Shown in pieces: positions 25,036 through 33,386 of a stretch of 64,000 nucleotides of DNA. The translations under genes and the position numbers were made by a program. The DNA comes from Aquabacter sp965279295 (GTDB taxonomy: Bacteria; Pseudomonadota; Alphaproteobacteria; Rhizobiales; Xanthobacteraceae): NCBI GenBank assembly GCA_965279295.1, contig CBDIHQ010000016.1. The stretch is one strand, 5' to 3'. How positions within the stretch are numbered: position 1 is the first letter of the stretch; each line of letters opens with the position of its first letter. The notes under the pieces are model-generated. The model searched no databases and had not been told where the DNA came from. It was given only the letters and a program-made list of their open reading frames with translations.

Positions 25036-25311
25036 TCACCTCATCTCACAGTTAAATTCTATTAAGATGGAGCTTTTTTAGTCGCCAAAACCGATGATTT
25101 CCGTCCATTGCGCTCTTGAAATGCAGGATTATCGGGGCTTTGCCTATTAGCTATGCAGTTTCGGGATTTGTAGGGTTTTAGCCATTGATTGGATCGATTG
25201 TGAGCTGCAAAAAATGCTGTAAGTTTCAAGTCAATGGGTGGTGGCACGCTTCGTGCTGATACCCATGGCGGGCCGGAGCCAGAGGCCGGCGGCAGACAGC
25301 GAGGGGGTGCA

Positions 25312-25731
25312 ATGACACCTGACCAGATAGACCTGATTCAAGAGTCCTTCGAGAAAGTCGTGCCGATAGCGGATGGGGCCGCGACCCTGTTTTATGGCCG
25401 GCTGTTCGAGATCGCTCCGCAAGTGAAGCCGATGTTCAAGAACGACCTGACGGAGCAGGGGCGCAAGCTGATGAGCGCCCTCGGCCTGGTGGTGAACGGC
25501 CTGACCGATCTCGACGCGGTGGTTCCGGTGGCCAAGTCCCTGGCGGTGAAGCATGTCGCCTATGGCGTGCAGGCCGAGCATTACCAGCCGGTGGGCGAGG
25601 CGCTCATCTGGACCCTCGGGCAGGGCCTCGGCGAAGACTTCACCGACGACACGCGGGATGCCTGGCTGGCCGCCTATACGCTGCTGGCGACCGTGATGAT
25701 CACGGAGGCCTACGGCGAGAAAGCCGCCTGA
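25312..25731 (+). CDS. Single-domain bacterial globin (Vitreoscilla/flavohaemoglobin type)
   Basis: 139-aa haem protein. The start at 25312 follows GAGGGGG, seven bases upstream. Globin landmarks: IQESFEKVVP at the N-terminus, B10 Tyr28 in TLFYGRLFEI, PMFK of the CD corner, and proximal His81 in LAVKHVAYGV. Tyr B10 is the oxygen/NO-handling signature of flavohaemoglobin globin domains. No reductase domain is fused, but two ferredoxin-reductase-type genes are transcribed divergently, so the system may work as a split flavohaemoglobin (NO dioxygenation) or as an oxygen carrier. Function is inference from family and context. Confidence 0.9.
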   Translation: MTPDQIDLIQESFEKVVPIADGAATLFYGRLFEIAPQVKPMFKNDLTEQGRKLMSALGLVVNGLTDLDAVVPVAKSLAVKHVAYGVQAEHYQPVGEALIWTLGQGLGEDFTDDTRDAWLAAYTLLATVMITEAYGEKAA

Positions 25732-25793
25732 ACACAGGTCCGCCGAAGATCCGGCCCGCAGCGGCGGGACGTTCAAAAAAGTCAAAAAACCCG

Positions 25794-25868
25794 CCGGTTG
25801 AACCGGTTGGATATCTGCAGCCGGGCGCTAAGGGGAAGCCCGGTTGGTGTTGCGTTCAACGAAACGCA
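25794..25868 (+). promoter_or_regulatory. Leader with stacked short inverted repeats before the second peptide ABC operon
   Basis: Three inverted repeats in 75 bases: CCGGTTGAACCGG (25794-25806), CCGGGC/GCCCGG (25821-25826 with 25838-25843), and TGCGTT/AACGCA (25851-25856 with 25863-25868). They lie between the globin stop and the binding-protein start at 25891. They could be the globin terminator, operators or a structured 5' leader. No long T-run is present, so none is a clear rho-independent terminator. Confidence 0.35.
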
Positions 25869-25890
25869 TCCTTTCAGAAAGGCTGTCCAC

Positions 25891-27516
25891 ATGAAGCAAT
25901 TTAACCCCTTTAGGCGCCTCTTACTTGGCGCGTCGCTCGGAGCGACGCTTGGCGCGACTTGCGCCGCATTGATGGCGGGCGTGGCGCCGGCCCGTGCCGC
26001 GACGCCGGCCGATACCCTGGTGCTCGCAGCCGCCATCGACGACATCATCAGCCTGGATCCCGGCGTGGCGCTTGAAGTCACGTCCGGCGAGATCCTCGGC
26101 AACACCTACGATCGCCTCGTGCGGTTCGACATTGGCAACCCGAACAAGATCCACGGCGATATCGCCGAAAGCTGGACCATCGGGCCGGACGGCAAGACCT
26201 TCACTTTCAAGATCAAGCCCGGCCTCGTGTTCGCCTCCGGCAATCCGGTCACGGCCGAAGATGTCGCCTTCTCCATCCAGCGCACCGTCAAGCTGGACAA
26301 GAGCCCGGCCTTCCTCGTGGCGCAACTCGGCCTGACCCCTGAAAATGTCGAGCAGAATGCCAAGGCGATGCCGGACGGCACCTTCGTGCTCGTCACCGAC
26401 AAGGTTTACGCGCCCAACTTCGTGCTCAACAGCCTGACTGTGAACGCCGCCTCGGCGGTGGACAAGAAGCTGCTGATGGCGAACCAGAAAGGCACCGACC
26501 TCGGCGCCGACTGGTTGAAGTCCAACTACGCCGGTTCCGGCCCCATGAAGCTGCGCGACTGGCGCGCCAACGACATCGTCGTGTTGGAACGCAACGACAA
26601 ATATTACGGCGCGAAGTCCAAGCCGCTGCGCGTCATCTATCGCCACGTCAAGGAAAGCGCGACCCAGCGCTTGATGCTTGAAGCCGGCGACGTGGATATC
26701 GCCCGCAATCTTGAGCCCGGCGATCTCGAAGCCGTGGCGAAGGACGCCAAGCTGAAGACGCAGAGCGAGTTGAACGGCACGCTCTATTATATCAGCCTCA
26801 ACCTGAAGAACCCGAAGCTCTCGAAGCCCGAGGTGCGCCAAGCCTTCAAGTATCTTCTCGACTATGACGCCATCGGCGCCACCCTCATCAAGGGCATCGG
26901 CGTGATCCACCAGGACTTCCTGCCCGTGGGCCTGCCCGGCGCCACCGGCGAGAAGCCCTTCAAGCTCGACATCGCCAAGGCCAAGGAACTACTGACGCAA
27001 GCAGGCTATGCCGAAGGCTTCACCATCACCTTCGACGTGCGCAACACTCAGCCGGTGACGGGCATCGCCGAATCCTTCCAGCAGAGCGCCGCCAAGGCGG
27101 GGATCAAGGTGGAAATCATCCCCGGAGATGGCAAGCAGACGCTCTCCAAATACCGGGGCCGCAAGCACGACATGTATATCGGCGAGTGGAGCCTGAAGTA
27201 TTGGGACCCGCATGCCAACGCCGATGCCTTCGCCAGCAATCCGGATCCCAGCGAGAACGCCAAGTTCAAGAACCTGACGTGGCGCAACGGCTGGGACAAT
27301 CCCGAAGTCACGGCGCTTACCGCCGCCGCCTTGCAGGAGACCGACCCGGCCAAGCGCATCGAGATGTATCACAAGCTGCTGAAGCTCTATCAGGATAGTC
27401 CGTTCATCATGGTCTACCAGATGCAGGAGACGGCGGCGCTGAGGAAGAACGTCAACAACTTCATCCTCGGCCCGGTGCCCTATACCAACTTCGTCTATCT
27501 CGCGACCAAGAGCTGA
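25891..27516 (+). CDS. ABC transporter substrate-binding protein, DppA/OppA-like (family 5)
   Basis: 541-aa periplasmic binding protein. ATG at 25891 (MKQFNPFRRLLLG) is preceded by AGAAAGG. The Sec signal ends near GVAPARAATPAD (residues 30-41). Family-5 landmarks: DRLVRFDIGNPNKIHGDIAESWTI, VTAEDVAFSIQRT and the lobe motif VRQAFKYLLDYDAIG. First gene of a five-gene import operon (25891-31081). Distinct in sequence from the DppA homologue at 15378, so a different ligand is likely. Confidence 0.91.
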   Translation: MKQFNPFRRLLLGASLGATLGATCAALMAGVAPARAATPADTLVLAAAIDDIISLDPGVALEVTSGEILGNTYDRLVRFDIGNPNKIHGDIAESWTIGPDGKTFTFKIKPGLVFASGNPVTAEDVAFSIQRTVKLDKSPAFLVAQLGLTPENVEQNAKAMPDGTFVLVTDKVYAPNFVLNSLTVNAASAVDKKLLMANQKGTDLGADWLKSNYAGSGPMKLRDWRANDIVVLERNDKYYGAKSKPLRVIYRHVKESATQRLMLEAGDVDIARNLEPGDLEAVAKDAKLKTQSELNGTLYYISLNLKNPKLSKPEVRQAFKYLLDYDAIGATLIKGIGVIHQDFLPVGLPGATGEKPFKLDIAKAKELLTQAGYAEGFTITFDVRNTQPVTGIAESFQQSAAKAGIKVEIIPGDGKQTLSKYRGRKHDMYIGEWSLKYWDPHANADAFASNPDPSENAKFKNLTWRNGWDNPEVTALTAAALQETDPAKRIEMYHKLLKLYQDSPFIMVYQMQETAALRKNVNNFILGPVPYTNFVYLATKS

Positions 27517-27520
27517 CCGC

Positions 27521-28597
27521 ATGCCGGCCGGTTTCATAAGAACATTGTCGAGAAAAGGCAGGGCTGGGCGCGCAAGCGCCCGGTTCCTCACCGCCGCCTC
27601 CGGCATCGGGAAATTCGCCCTGGTGGTCGCCACCACCTTCATCGGGCTGCTCGCAGTCACATTCTTCATCGGCCGGGTCATTCCGGTGGACCCCGTGCTG
27701 TTCGTGGCGGGCGACAATGCCTCTTCCGCCACCATCGAGCGGGTGCGCGAGGAGATGGGGCTCAACAAGCCCGTCACCACCCAGTTCGTCATCTATGTCC
27801 GCAACGCGCTGGCGGGGGATTTCGGCGAATCCATCCTCACCAATCGCCCGGTGCTGGACGACATCAAGCGGGTGTTTCCCGCCACCATCGAGCTTGCCAC
27901 CCTCGGCACGCTGATCGGCGCGCTGCTGGGCATTCCGCTGGGCGTCATGGGGGCGGTGTACAAAGGCCGAATGGTGGACCAGATGGTGCGCGTGGTCGCG
28001 CTGGTCGGTCACTCTGTTCCGATCTTCTGGCTCGGATTGCTCGGCCTTCTGGTGTTCTACGCGAAGCTCGGCTGGGTGGCCGGGCCGGGGCGCATCGACG
28101 TCGCCTATGAATATACGTTCCAGCCCCTGACCGGCTTCTATGTGTTCGACGCCATCGTGCAGGGGGACTGGGGCGCGCTCTCCAGCATCATGGGGCACAT
28201 CACCCTGCCGGCGGCGCTGCTGGGCTATTATTCCATGGCCTATATCTGCCGCATGACCCGCAGCTTCATGCTGACGGAGCTTCAGCAGGAATACATCGTC
28301 GCCGCACGGGCCAAGGGCCTGTCGGAAACCCGCATCATCTGGGGGCATGCCCTCCGCAGTGCCGCCGTGCCGCTGGTGACGGTGATCGCGCTGTCCTACG
28401 CGGTGCTCTTGGAGGGGGCGGTGCTGACGGAGACGGTGTTCTCCTGGCCCGGCCTTGGCCTCTACATCACCAATTCCCTTCAGACCGCCGACATGAACGC
28501 GGTGCTTGGCGGCACGCTGGTCGTCGGCTCGGTTTTTGTCGGGATCAACCTGTTGTCCGATCTGCTCTACAGGTCGCTGGACCCGAGGACACGATGA
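27521..28597 (+). CDS. ABC transporter permease, DppB-like
   Basis: 358-aa permease, longer than usual because of a basic N-terminus (about 1-30) and an insert between the second and third membrane segments. First membrane segment at about 33-53 (ALVVATTFIGLLAVTFFIG), then RVIPVDPVLF. EAA loop: AARAKGLSETRIIWGHALRS, near residue 258. Follows the binding-protein stop by 4 bases. Partner of the DppC-like permease whose start overlaps this stop. Confidence 0.9.
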   Translation: MPAGFIRTLSRKGRAGRASARFLTAASGIGKFALVVATTFIGLLAVTFFIGRVIPVDPVLFVAGDNASSATIERVREEMGLNKPVTTQFVIYVRNALAGDFGESILTNRPVLDDIKRVFPATIELATLGTLIGALLGIPLGVMGAVYKGRMVDQMVRVVALVGHSVPIFWLGLLGLLVFYAKLGWVAGPGRIDVAYEYTFQPLTGFYVFDAIVQGDWGALSSIMGHITLPAALLGYYSMAYICRMTRSFMLTELQQEYIVAARAKGLSETRIIWGHALRSAAVPLVTVIALSYAVLLEGAVLTETVFSWPGLGLYITNSLQTADMNAVLGGTLVVGSVFVGINLLSDLLYRSLDPRTR

Positions 28598-29511
28598 GCG
28601 ACGTGATCGAGACCGCGCGCGATTGGGCTCCCGCTGAGCGGGCGCAATCCAAGTTCCGGGCGCGCCTGGAACGGGCGCATGAAACCTGGCGATGCTTCAG
28701 CGCCAACCGCCTCGCGGTGGCGGGGCTTATCATCATCATCCTGTTCGCCTTCATGGCGGTGTTCGCCAATGTGCTGGCGCCTTATTCGCCCTTCACCGGC
28801 GACCTGCGGACCACGCGCCTGCTGGCGCCCAGCGCGGCCCACTGGCTGGGCACCGACGATCAGGGACGGGACATCCTCTCCCGCCTGATCTACGGCTCGC
28901 GCCTGACGCTGACGGTGGTGGTGCTGGTCGCCATCATCGCCGCACCGCTGGGGCTGCTGGTGGGCACGGTGGCGGGCTATGCCGGCGGCTGGGTGGACGG
29001 GGTGCTGATGCGCATCACCGACATCTTTCTGGCCTTCCCCAAGCTGGTGCTGGCCTTGGCGCTGGTGGCGGCGCTCGGGCCCGGCATCGAGAACGCGATC
29101 ATTGCCATCGCCGTCACCTCCTGGCCGCCCTATGCGCGCATCGCCCGGGCCGAGACACTGACGGTGCGCAATTCCGATTACATCGCCGCCGTGCAGCTCA
29201 TGGGTGCCTCGCCCTGGCGCATCGTGTTCCGGCACATCATGCCCATGTGCATCTCGTCGGTGATCGTGCGGGTGACGCTGGATATGGCCGGCATCATCCT
29301 CACCGCCGCCGGGCTCGGGTTTCTCGGCCTGGGGGCGCAGCCGCCGCTGCCGGAATGGGGCGCCATGATCGCCTCGGGCCGGCGCTTCATTCTCGACCAA
29401 TGGTGGGTCGCGGCCATGCCGGGATTTGCCATCCTCATCGTCAGCCTGGGCTTCAATCTCGTGGGCGACGGCCTGCGTGATGCGCTCGATCCGAAGGGGA
29501 ATACCCAATGA
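28594..29511 (+). CDS. ABC transporter permease, DppC-like
   Basis: 305-aa permease; N-terminal membrane segment about 42-62, LGTDDQGRDILSRLIYGSRL landmark near residues 86-105, and EAA loop VQLMGASPWRIVFRHIMPMC near residue 200. ATGA overlap at both ends. Confidence 0.91.
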   Translation: MSDVIETARDWAPAERAQSKFRARLERAHETWRCFSANRLAVAGLIIIILFAFMAVFANVLAPYSPFTGDLRTTRLLAPSAAHWLGTDDQGRDILSRLIYGSRLTLTVVVLVAIIAAPLGLLVGTVAGYAGGWVDGVLMRITDIFLAFPKLVLALALVAALGPGIENAIIAIAVTSWPPYARIARAETLTVRNSDYIAAVQLMGASPWRIVFRHIMPMCISSVIVRVTLDMAGIILTAAGLGFLGLGAQPPLPEWGAMIASGRRFILDQWWVAAMPGFAILIVSLGFNLVGDGLRDALDPKGNTQ

Positions 29512-30338
29512 GCCCGCTGCTCAATGTGGAAGACCTGAAGGTCCGCTTCGCCACGCGCGCAGGCATGACCGAGGCGGTGCGGGGCATTTCCTTCACGCTC
29601 GGGCGCGAGCGCCTGGGGATCGTCGGGGAATCCGGCTCCGGCAAGTCCCAGACCGGGCGTGCCATCATGGGCCTGACGCCGGACCATGCCGAAATCACCG
29701 CCACCCGGCTGGAGTTCGACGGCATCGACCTGTTGCACTGTCCGCCGGCCCAGCGCCGCAAGCTGCGCGGCAGCCGGCTGGCGATGATTCTTCAGGACCC
29801 GAAATACTCGCTGAACCCGGTGATGACGGTGGGCCGGCAGGTGGTGGAGACCTTGCGCGCCCACACCAAGGTTTCCGGGCGGGCGGCGCGGGAACAGGCG
29901 CTCGACATGCTGGCCGCCGTGCAAATCCGCGACCCCAGCCGGGTGTTCGATCTCTACCCGCACGAAGTTTCCGGCGGCATGGGCCAGCGCATCATGATCG
30001 CCATGATGCTGATCGTCGGCCCGGAACTGCTGATCGCCGACGAGCCGACCTCGGCGCTGGATGTGACGGTGCAGCTCGAGGTGCTCGCCATTCTCGACAA
30101 GCTGGTGGCGACGCGCGGCATGGGGTTGATCTTCATCTCCCACGACCTGCGGCTGGTCTCGTCCTTCTGCGACCGCGTGCTGGTGATGTATGCCGGGCGC
30201 ATCGTCGAGGAATTGTCGGCGGGGCGGCTTGAGGATGCGACCCATCCCTATACGCGCGGTCTGATCGACTGCATGCCCAAGATCGGCGGGCCAAAGCCGC
30301 TGCCGGTGCTGGACCGCAAGGCGGGGTGGGCGGCATGA
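29508..30338 (+). CDS. ABC transporter ATP-binding protein, DppD-like (short)
   Basis: 276-aa ATPase: Walker A GESGSGKS near residues 40-47, Q-loop in MILQDPKYSLNP, Walker B LLIADEPTSALD, switch His in FISHDLRLV. The signature reads VSGGMGQRIMIAMML. It stops shortly after HPYTRGLIDCMP, so the Cys-rich C-terminal extension of typical DppD (about 50 residues) is missing; the reading frame is intact and coupled to the next gene. Confidence 0.9.
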   Translation: MSPLLNVEDLKVRFATRAGMTEAVRGISFTLGRERLGIVGESGSGKSQTGRAIMGLTPDHAEITATRLEFDGIDLLHCPPAQRRKLRGSRLAMILQDPKYSLNPVMTVGRQVVETLRAHTKVSGRAAREQALDMLAAVQIRDPSRVFDLYPHEVSGGMGQRIMIAMMLIVGPELLIADEPTSALDVTVQLEVLAILDKLVATRGMGLIFISHDLRLVSSFCDRVLVMYAGRIVEELSAGRLEDATHPYTRGLIDCMPKIGGPKPLPVLDRKAGWAA

Positions 30339-31081
30339 AGCCGATCATCGAAATCCGCGATCTCACTGTCATGTTCGGCGATTTCGCCGCGCTCGATCAG
30401 GTCAATGTCTCGGTGCTGCCGGGCGAAGCCTTCGGCCTCGTCGGGGAATCAGGCTCGGGCAAATCCACCCTGCTGCGCGCCATCGCCGGCCTCGCGGCGG
30501 TGAGCGACGGCAACATCCTGTTCAAGAATCGCTATCTCGACGCCAAGCGCGACAAGGCGTTCCGGCGCGACGTGCAGATGGTGTTCCAGGACCCGTACGG
30601 CTCGCTGCACCCACGCCAGACGGTGGACCGCGCGCTGACCGAGCCCTTGGCGATTCACGGCATCGACAATCGCGATGCCCGCATTCATCGGGTGCTGGAA
30701 GAGGTGGGGCTCGGGGCGCGATTTCGCTACCGCTATCCCCACCAATTGTCCGGCGGCCAGCGCCAGCGCGTCGCCATCGCCCGCGCGCTGATCTTGGAAC
30801 CCTCCATTCTGCTGCTGGACGAGCCGACGTCGGCACTCGACGCCTCGGTGCAGGCGGAGGTGCTGAACCTGCTCGACCAGATCCGCCGCGACCGGGGCCT
30901 GACCTATCTGATGGTCAGCCACGACCTCGCGGTGGTGACGCATATGTGCGACCGCCTCATGGTGATGCATGGCGGCAAGGTGGTGGAGAGCCTGACCAGC
31001 GACCAGCTCGCCGCGCGCGACGTCACCGCCGCCTATACCGCGAAGCTCCTCGTCGCGAGCGACGGCTTCCGCCGCGCCTGA
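30335..31081 (+). CDS. ABC transporter ATP-binding protein, DppF-like
   Basis: 248-aa ATPase: Walker A GESGSGKST, QMVFQDPYGSLHPRQTV Q-loop, signature LSGGQRQRVAIARAL, Walker B LLLDEPTSALD, switch His in MVSHDLAVV. ATG at 30335 overlaps the upstream stop; an in-frame GTG nine bases earlier is less likely. Ends the operon; palindromic repeats follow. Confidence 0.91.
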   Translation: MKPIIEIRDLTVMFGDFAALDQVNVSVLPGEAFGLVGESGSGKSTLLRAIAGLAAVSDGNILFKNRYLDAKRDKAFRRDVQMVFQDPYGSLHPRQTVDRALTEPLAIHGIDNRDARIHRVLEEVGLGARFRYRYPHQLSGGQRQRVAIARALILEPSILLLDEPTSALDASVQAEVLNLLDQIRRDRGLTYLMVSHDLAVVTHMCDRLMVMHGGKVVESLTSDQLAARDVTAAYTAKLLVASDGFRRA

Positions 31082-31405
31082 GTGCGCGCGGCCAACGTAT
31101 CCCTCCCTCGCAAGGGGAGTGTCAGGGGGGTATGGCTCCGCCAGATCCACCACCGCCTCCAGCGGAGACGTACCCCCCACCTCGTCCTCTTTTGTGAACG
31201 CGCCGTCTTCTGAGGCGCCCCTCTCTTCCTCCCCCCATCCAGGTCTCCCTCCCCCCTGGAGGGGGAGGGTTGGGGTGGGGGGTATGTCGCCGCCAGGACT
31301 ACCCCCGCCAGACCAAGTGGGGAGATACCCCCCACCCCGCCCTCCCCCTCAAGGGGGGAGGGAGCACTCCGGCGGGAGAGGAAGCACCCCGAAGACCACC
31401 CCAAA
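31082..31405. repeat. GC-rich inverted repeats between the ABC operon and catalase
   Basis: No gene is seen. A long imperfect inverted repeat spans about 31245-31374: the left arm carries CTCCCTCCCCCCTGGAGGGG and GGGTTGGGGTGGGGGGTAT; the right arm carries ATACCCCCCACCCCGCCCTC and AAGGGGGGAGGGAG. A partial related copy lies at about 31096-31176 (CCCTCCCTCGCAAGGGGAGTG and GTACCCCCCAC). Similar in style to, but different in sequence from, the CGCAAGCGGG family. Sits between convergent genes. Confidence 0.75.
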
Positions 31406-31443
31406 ACAAAAAAAAGGCCCGCATGACCGAAGTCAGGCGGGCC
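31406..31443 (-). terminator. Rho-independent terminator of the catalase gene
   Basis: On the minus strand: GGCCCGCC, a 14-base loop region, then GCGGGCC followed by TTTTTTTTGTTTTGG. The perfect 7-bp GC stem is at 31416-31422 with 31437-31443, and the T-run follows at 31415-31406. It lies 23 bp after the catalase stop. Confidence 0.88.
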
Positions 31444-31466
31444 AAGTGCAGGGGAGGGTTGGCGGC

Positions 31467-32963
31467 CTATTCGGCCGCGACGCTGATGCTCTCCTCGACC
31501 GGGAAACCGAGGCCGCGGGCGACCTGGTGCGCGAGGTCGAGGTCCATCTTGTAGAGATGGTCGAGCATGATTTCCTGAAGGTCGCGGCGGGCATGGCCGA
31601 GGAAGCGGATGTAATTGCCCACCGTGTCGTCTTTCGCCCACTGTTCCATGGCGCGGTAATAGTCACCGGCCTGGGCATGATCGTCCCGGCGGGTGATCGG
31701 CTTGTTCTGGACCCGGCCCTGGACCATCGGCTCATAGGGCTTGGCCGTGCGGGGCGCCTCGCGCAGGGCGTTGCCGACGCTCGGTTCGTAATTGATGCCC
31801 TGGTCGACGCCCGCCTCCATGGAATCCACATGGTAGGCCATCGGCCCGGCGCCCTGGTTGGTGGCGACCGGCACATGCGGCCGGTTGATGGGCAGTTGCA
31901 GGTAGTTCGGGCCGATGCGGTAACGCTGCGTGTCGGAGTACGCGAAGGTCCGGCCGATCAGCAGGCGGTCGTTGGAGAAGTCGATGCCGTCCACCACCAC
32001 GCCGGGGCTGAAGGCGGACTGCTCAACTTCCGCGAAATAGTTCGCGGGGTTCCGATTCAGCACCATGCGGCCGACCGGGAGGCGGGGGAACTGGTCTTCC
32101 GGCCACACCTTGGTGGCATCCAGCGGGTCGAACGACAGTTCCGGGTGCTCGTCGTCGGACATCATCTGCACGCCCAGTTCCCATTCCGGGAACTCGCCGC
32201 GCGCGATCGCCTCATAGAGGTCCTCGGTGGCGTGGTAGAGATTGGTGGACTGGGTGGCGCAGGCTTCGTCATGGGTCAGCCCATGCACGCCCTGCTTGGA
32301 GGTCCAGGCAAACCGCACCAGCACCGCCTCGCCCTCGGCGTTCACCAGCTTGAAGGTGTTGACGCCGAAGCCTTCCATGAAGCGATAGCCCTTGGGCACG
32401 CCGCGCGGGCTGAAGGTCATGGTCAGCACCAGAAGGCATTCCGGGCTCTGGCCGAAGAAGTCGAACCGCCGATTCGCGTCGAAGCGGTTGGTTACCGGGT
32501 CGGGCCGCGAGGCGTGGATCATGTCCGGGAACTTGGTCGGGTCGCGGATGAAGAACACCGGGTGGTTGTTGCCCACCAGATCCCAATTGCCGTCCTCGGT
32601 ATAGAACTTCACGGCGAAGCCGCGCGGGTCGCGGGTGGTCTCGGGGGAGTGGCCGCCGCCCACCACGGTGGAGAAGCGCGCAAACACCGGGGTGAGCGCG
32701 CCCTTGTTCTGGAACAGCTTGGCGCGGGTGAAGGTGCTCGCCGGCTCGTCGCCGATGGTGCCATAGGCCTCGAAGAAGCCGTGGGCACCGGCGCCGCGTG
32801 CATGCACCACGCGTTCGGGCACCTTCTCGCGGTTGAAGTGGGCGATCTTCTCCAGGAAATTGTAGTTCTCGAGCGTAAGTGGCCCGCTATCGCCGACCGA
32901 GCGCGTATTCTGGTTGTCGAATATGCGATGTCCCTGCCTGTTGGTCAGGATCTTGGAGTCCAT
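31467..32963 (-). CDS. katA: Catalase (haem, small-subunit monofunctional)
   Basis: 498-aa cytoplasmic haem catalase converting hydrogen peroxide to water and oxygen. Distal His54 in RVVHARGAGAHGFFE, distal Asn132 in WDLVGNNHPVFF, and the proximal Tyr motif RTFAYSDTQRYRIG near residues 335-348 are all present. Length is standard for clade-3 small-subunit catalases. ATG at 32963 follows AAGGTGGGAAG. A strong terminator follows the gene. A small ORF (33029-33286) precedes it on the same strand, and an AraC-type regulator is divergent, suggesting local control. Confidence 0.95.
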   Translation of the reverse strand: MDSKILTNRQGHRIFDNQNTRSVGDSGPLTLENYNFLEKIAHFNREKVPERVVHARGAGAHGFFEAYGTIGDEPASTFTRAKLFQNKGALTPVFARFSTVVGGGHSPETTRDPRGFAVKFYTEDGNWDLVGNNHPVFFIRDPTKFPDMIHASRPDPVTNRFDANRRFDFFGQSPECLLVLTMTFSPRGVPKGYRFMEGFGVNTFKLVNAEGEAVLVRFAWTSKQGVHGLTHDEACATQSTNLYHATEDLYEAIARGEFPEWELGVQMMSDDEHPELSFDPLDATKVWPEDQFPRLPVGRMVLNRNPANYFAEVEQSAFSPGVVVDGIDFSNDRLLIGRTFAYSDTQRYRIGPNYLQLPINRPHVPVATNQGAGPMAYHVDSMEAGVDQGINYEPSVGNALREAPRTAKPYEPMVQGRVQNKPITRRDDHAQAGDYYRAMEQWAKDDTVGNYIRFLGHARRDLQEIMLDHLYKMDLDLAHQVARGLGFPVEESISVAAE

Positions 32964-33028
32964 CAGCTTCCCACCTTCATTGCCAATGCTTCGATAAGTG
33001 CGGCGGCCGAGACCCCGCGCGTCCTGTG

Positions 33029-33286
33029 CTATGCGTCCAGCCTGCCCTTCGGCATGCGTGGACCGACGGCCTGGCTGAGCATGCGGGGCAGGCCCCGATG
33101 CCTTGGCCGTCCTTCACGCGACAGGGCCCGCTGCATCGCTGCCGCCCGCTCCGCCGCCATCACGAGGTCGATGTCCGTCAGGCGGTCGAATGCGGCGATG
33201 AAGCCCCGCCAGAGAGGAACGATGCGTTCCCGCAGCAGGGTCGGAAACGACCCCGATTTCGCGATAATTTCTGCCTCAGAGCCCAT
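33029..33286 (-). CDS. Small hypothetical protein upstream of catalase
   Basis: 85 aa, not recognised. Supported by a GGAG ribosome site nine bases before the ATG at 33286 and by its position between a palindrome-bearing divergent promoter region and the catalase gene. The sequence is helix-like and basic (LLRERIVPLWRGFIAAFDRL, then MAAERAAAMQRAL), with an Arg/Pro-rich tail. No membrane segment or metal motif. It could be a leader cistron co-expressed with catalase, or a spurious ORF in GC-rich DNA; comparative data would decide. Confidence 0.4.
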   Translation of the reverse strand: MGSEAEIIAKSGSFPTLLRERIVPLWRGFIAAFDRLTDIDLVMAAERAAAMQRALSREGRPRHRGLPRMLSQAVGPRMPKGRLDA

Positions 33287-33308
33287 CGGATATTGCTCCA
33301 GTGCTTAT

Positions 33309-33326
33309 ATGTTATAAACATAACAT
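33309..33326. promoter_or_regulatory. Palindrome ATGTTATAAACATAACAT
   Basis: Perfect 7-4-7 inverted repeat in the AT-rich gap between the minus-strand small ORF/catalase pair and the plus-strand AraC gene, 23 bp upstream of the small ORF start. It overlaps TATAAC/TATAAA strings that could serve as -10 elements. Probably a dimeric-repressor or activator site; AraC proteins more often bind direct repeats, so the cognate regulator is unclear. Confidence 0.5.
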
Positions 33327-33386
33327 TGGCATTCTTGGTGGAGAATGACAGTTTCCGTCGATTAAGTGACAAGTGGGGTTTCGCCG

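Larger units (their letters stand above)
24954..25311. other. AT-rich divergent intergenic region (reductase operon / globin)
   Basis: 358 bases without a gene, noticeably richer in A+T than the flanks. The left part holds the reductase-operon promoter (25007-25035) and a dyad (24981-24994). The right part, leading to the globin gene, contains AT-rich stretches, but I could not pick a convincing -35/-10 pair there. I see no FNR/NnrR-type TTGAT-N4-ATCAA box. Confidence 0.6.
32964..33386. other. Region between catalase and the AraC regulator
   Basis: 423 bases holding one possible 85-codon gene (33029-33286, minus) and, at 33287-33386, an AT-rich divergent promoter region with a perfect palindrome (33309-33326). 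The 65 bases between the small ORF and catalase show only the catalase ribosome site. Confidence 0.5.

Noticed and set aside
23040..25055. 671-codon plus-strand open frame
   Set aside because: Antisense to the two reductases, whose FAD/NAD and 2Fe-2S motifs are clear on the minus strand.
25160..25230. FNR/NnrR box upstream of the globin gene
   Set aside because: TTGATTGGATCGATT resembles but does not fit TTGAT-N4-ATCAA; the second half-site is wrong.
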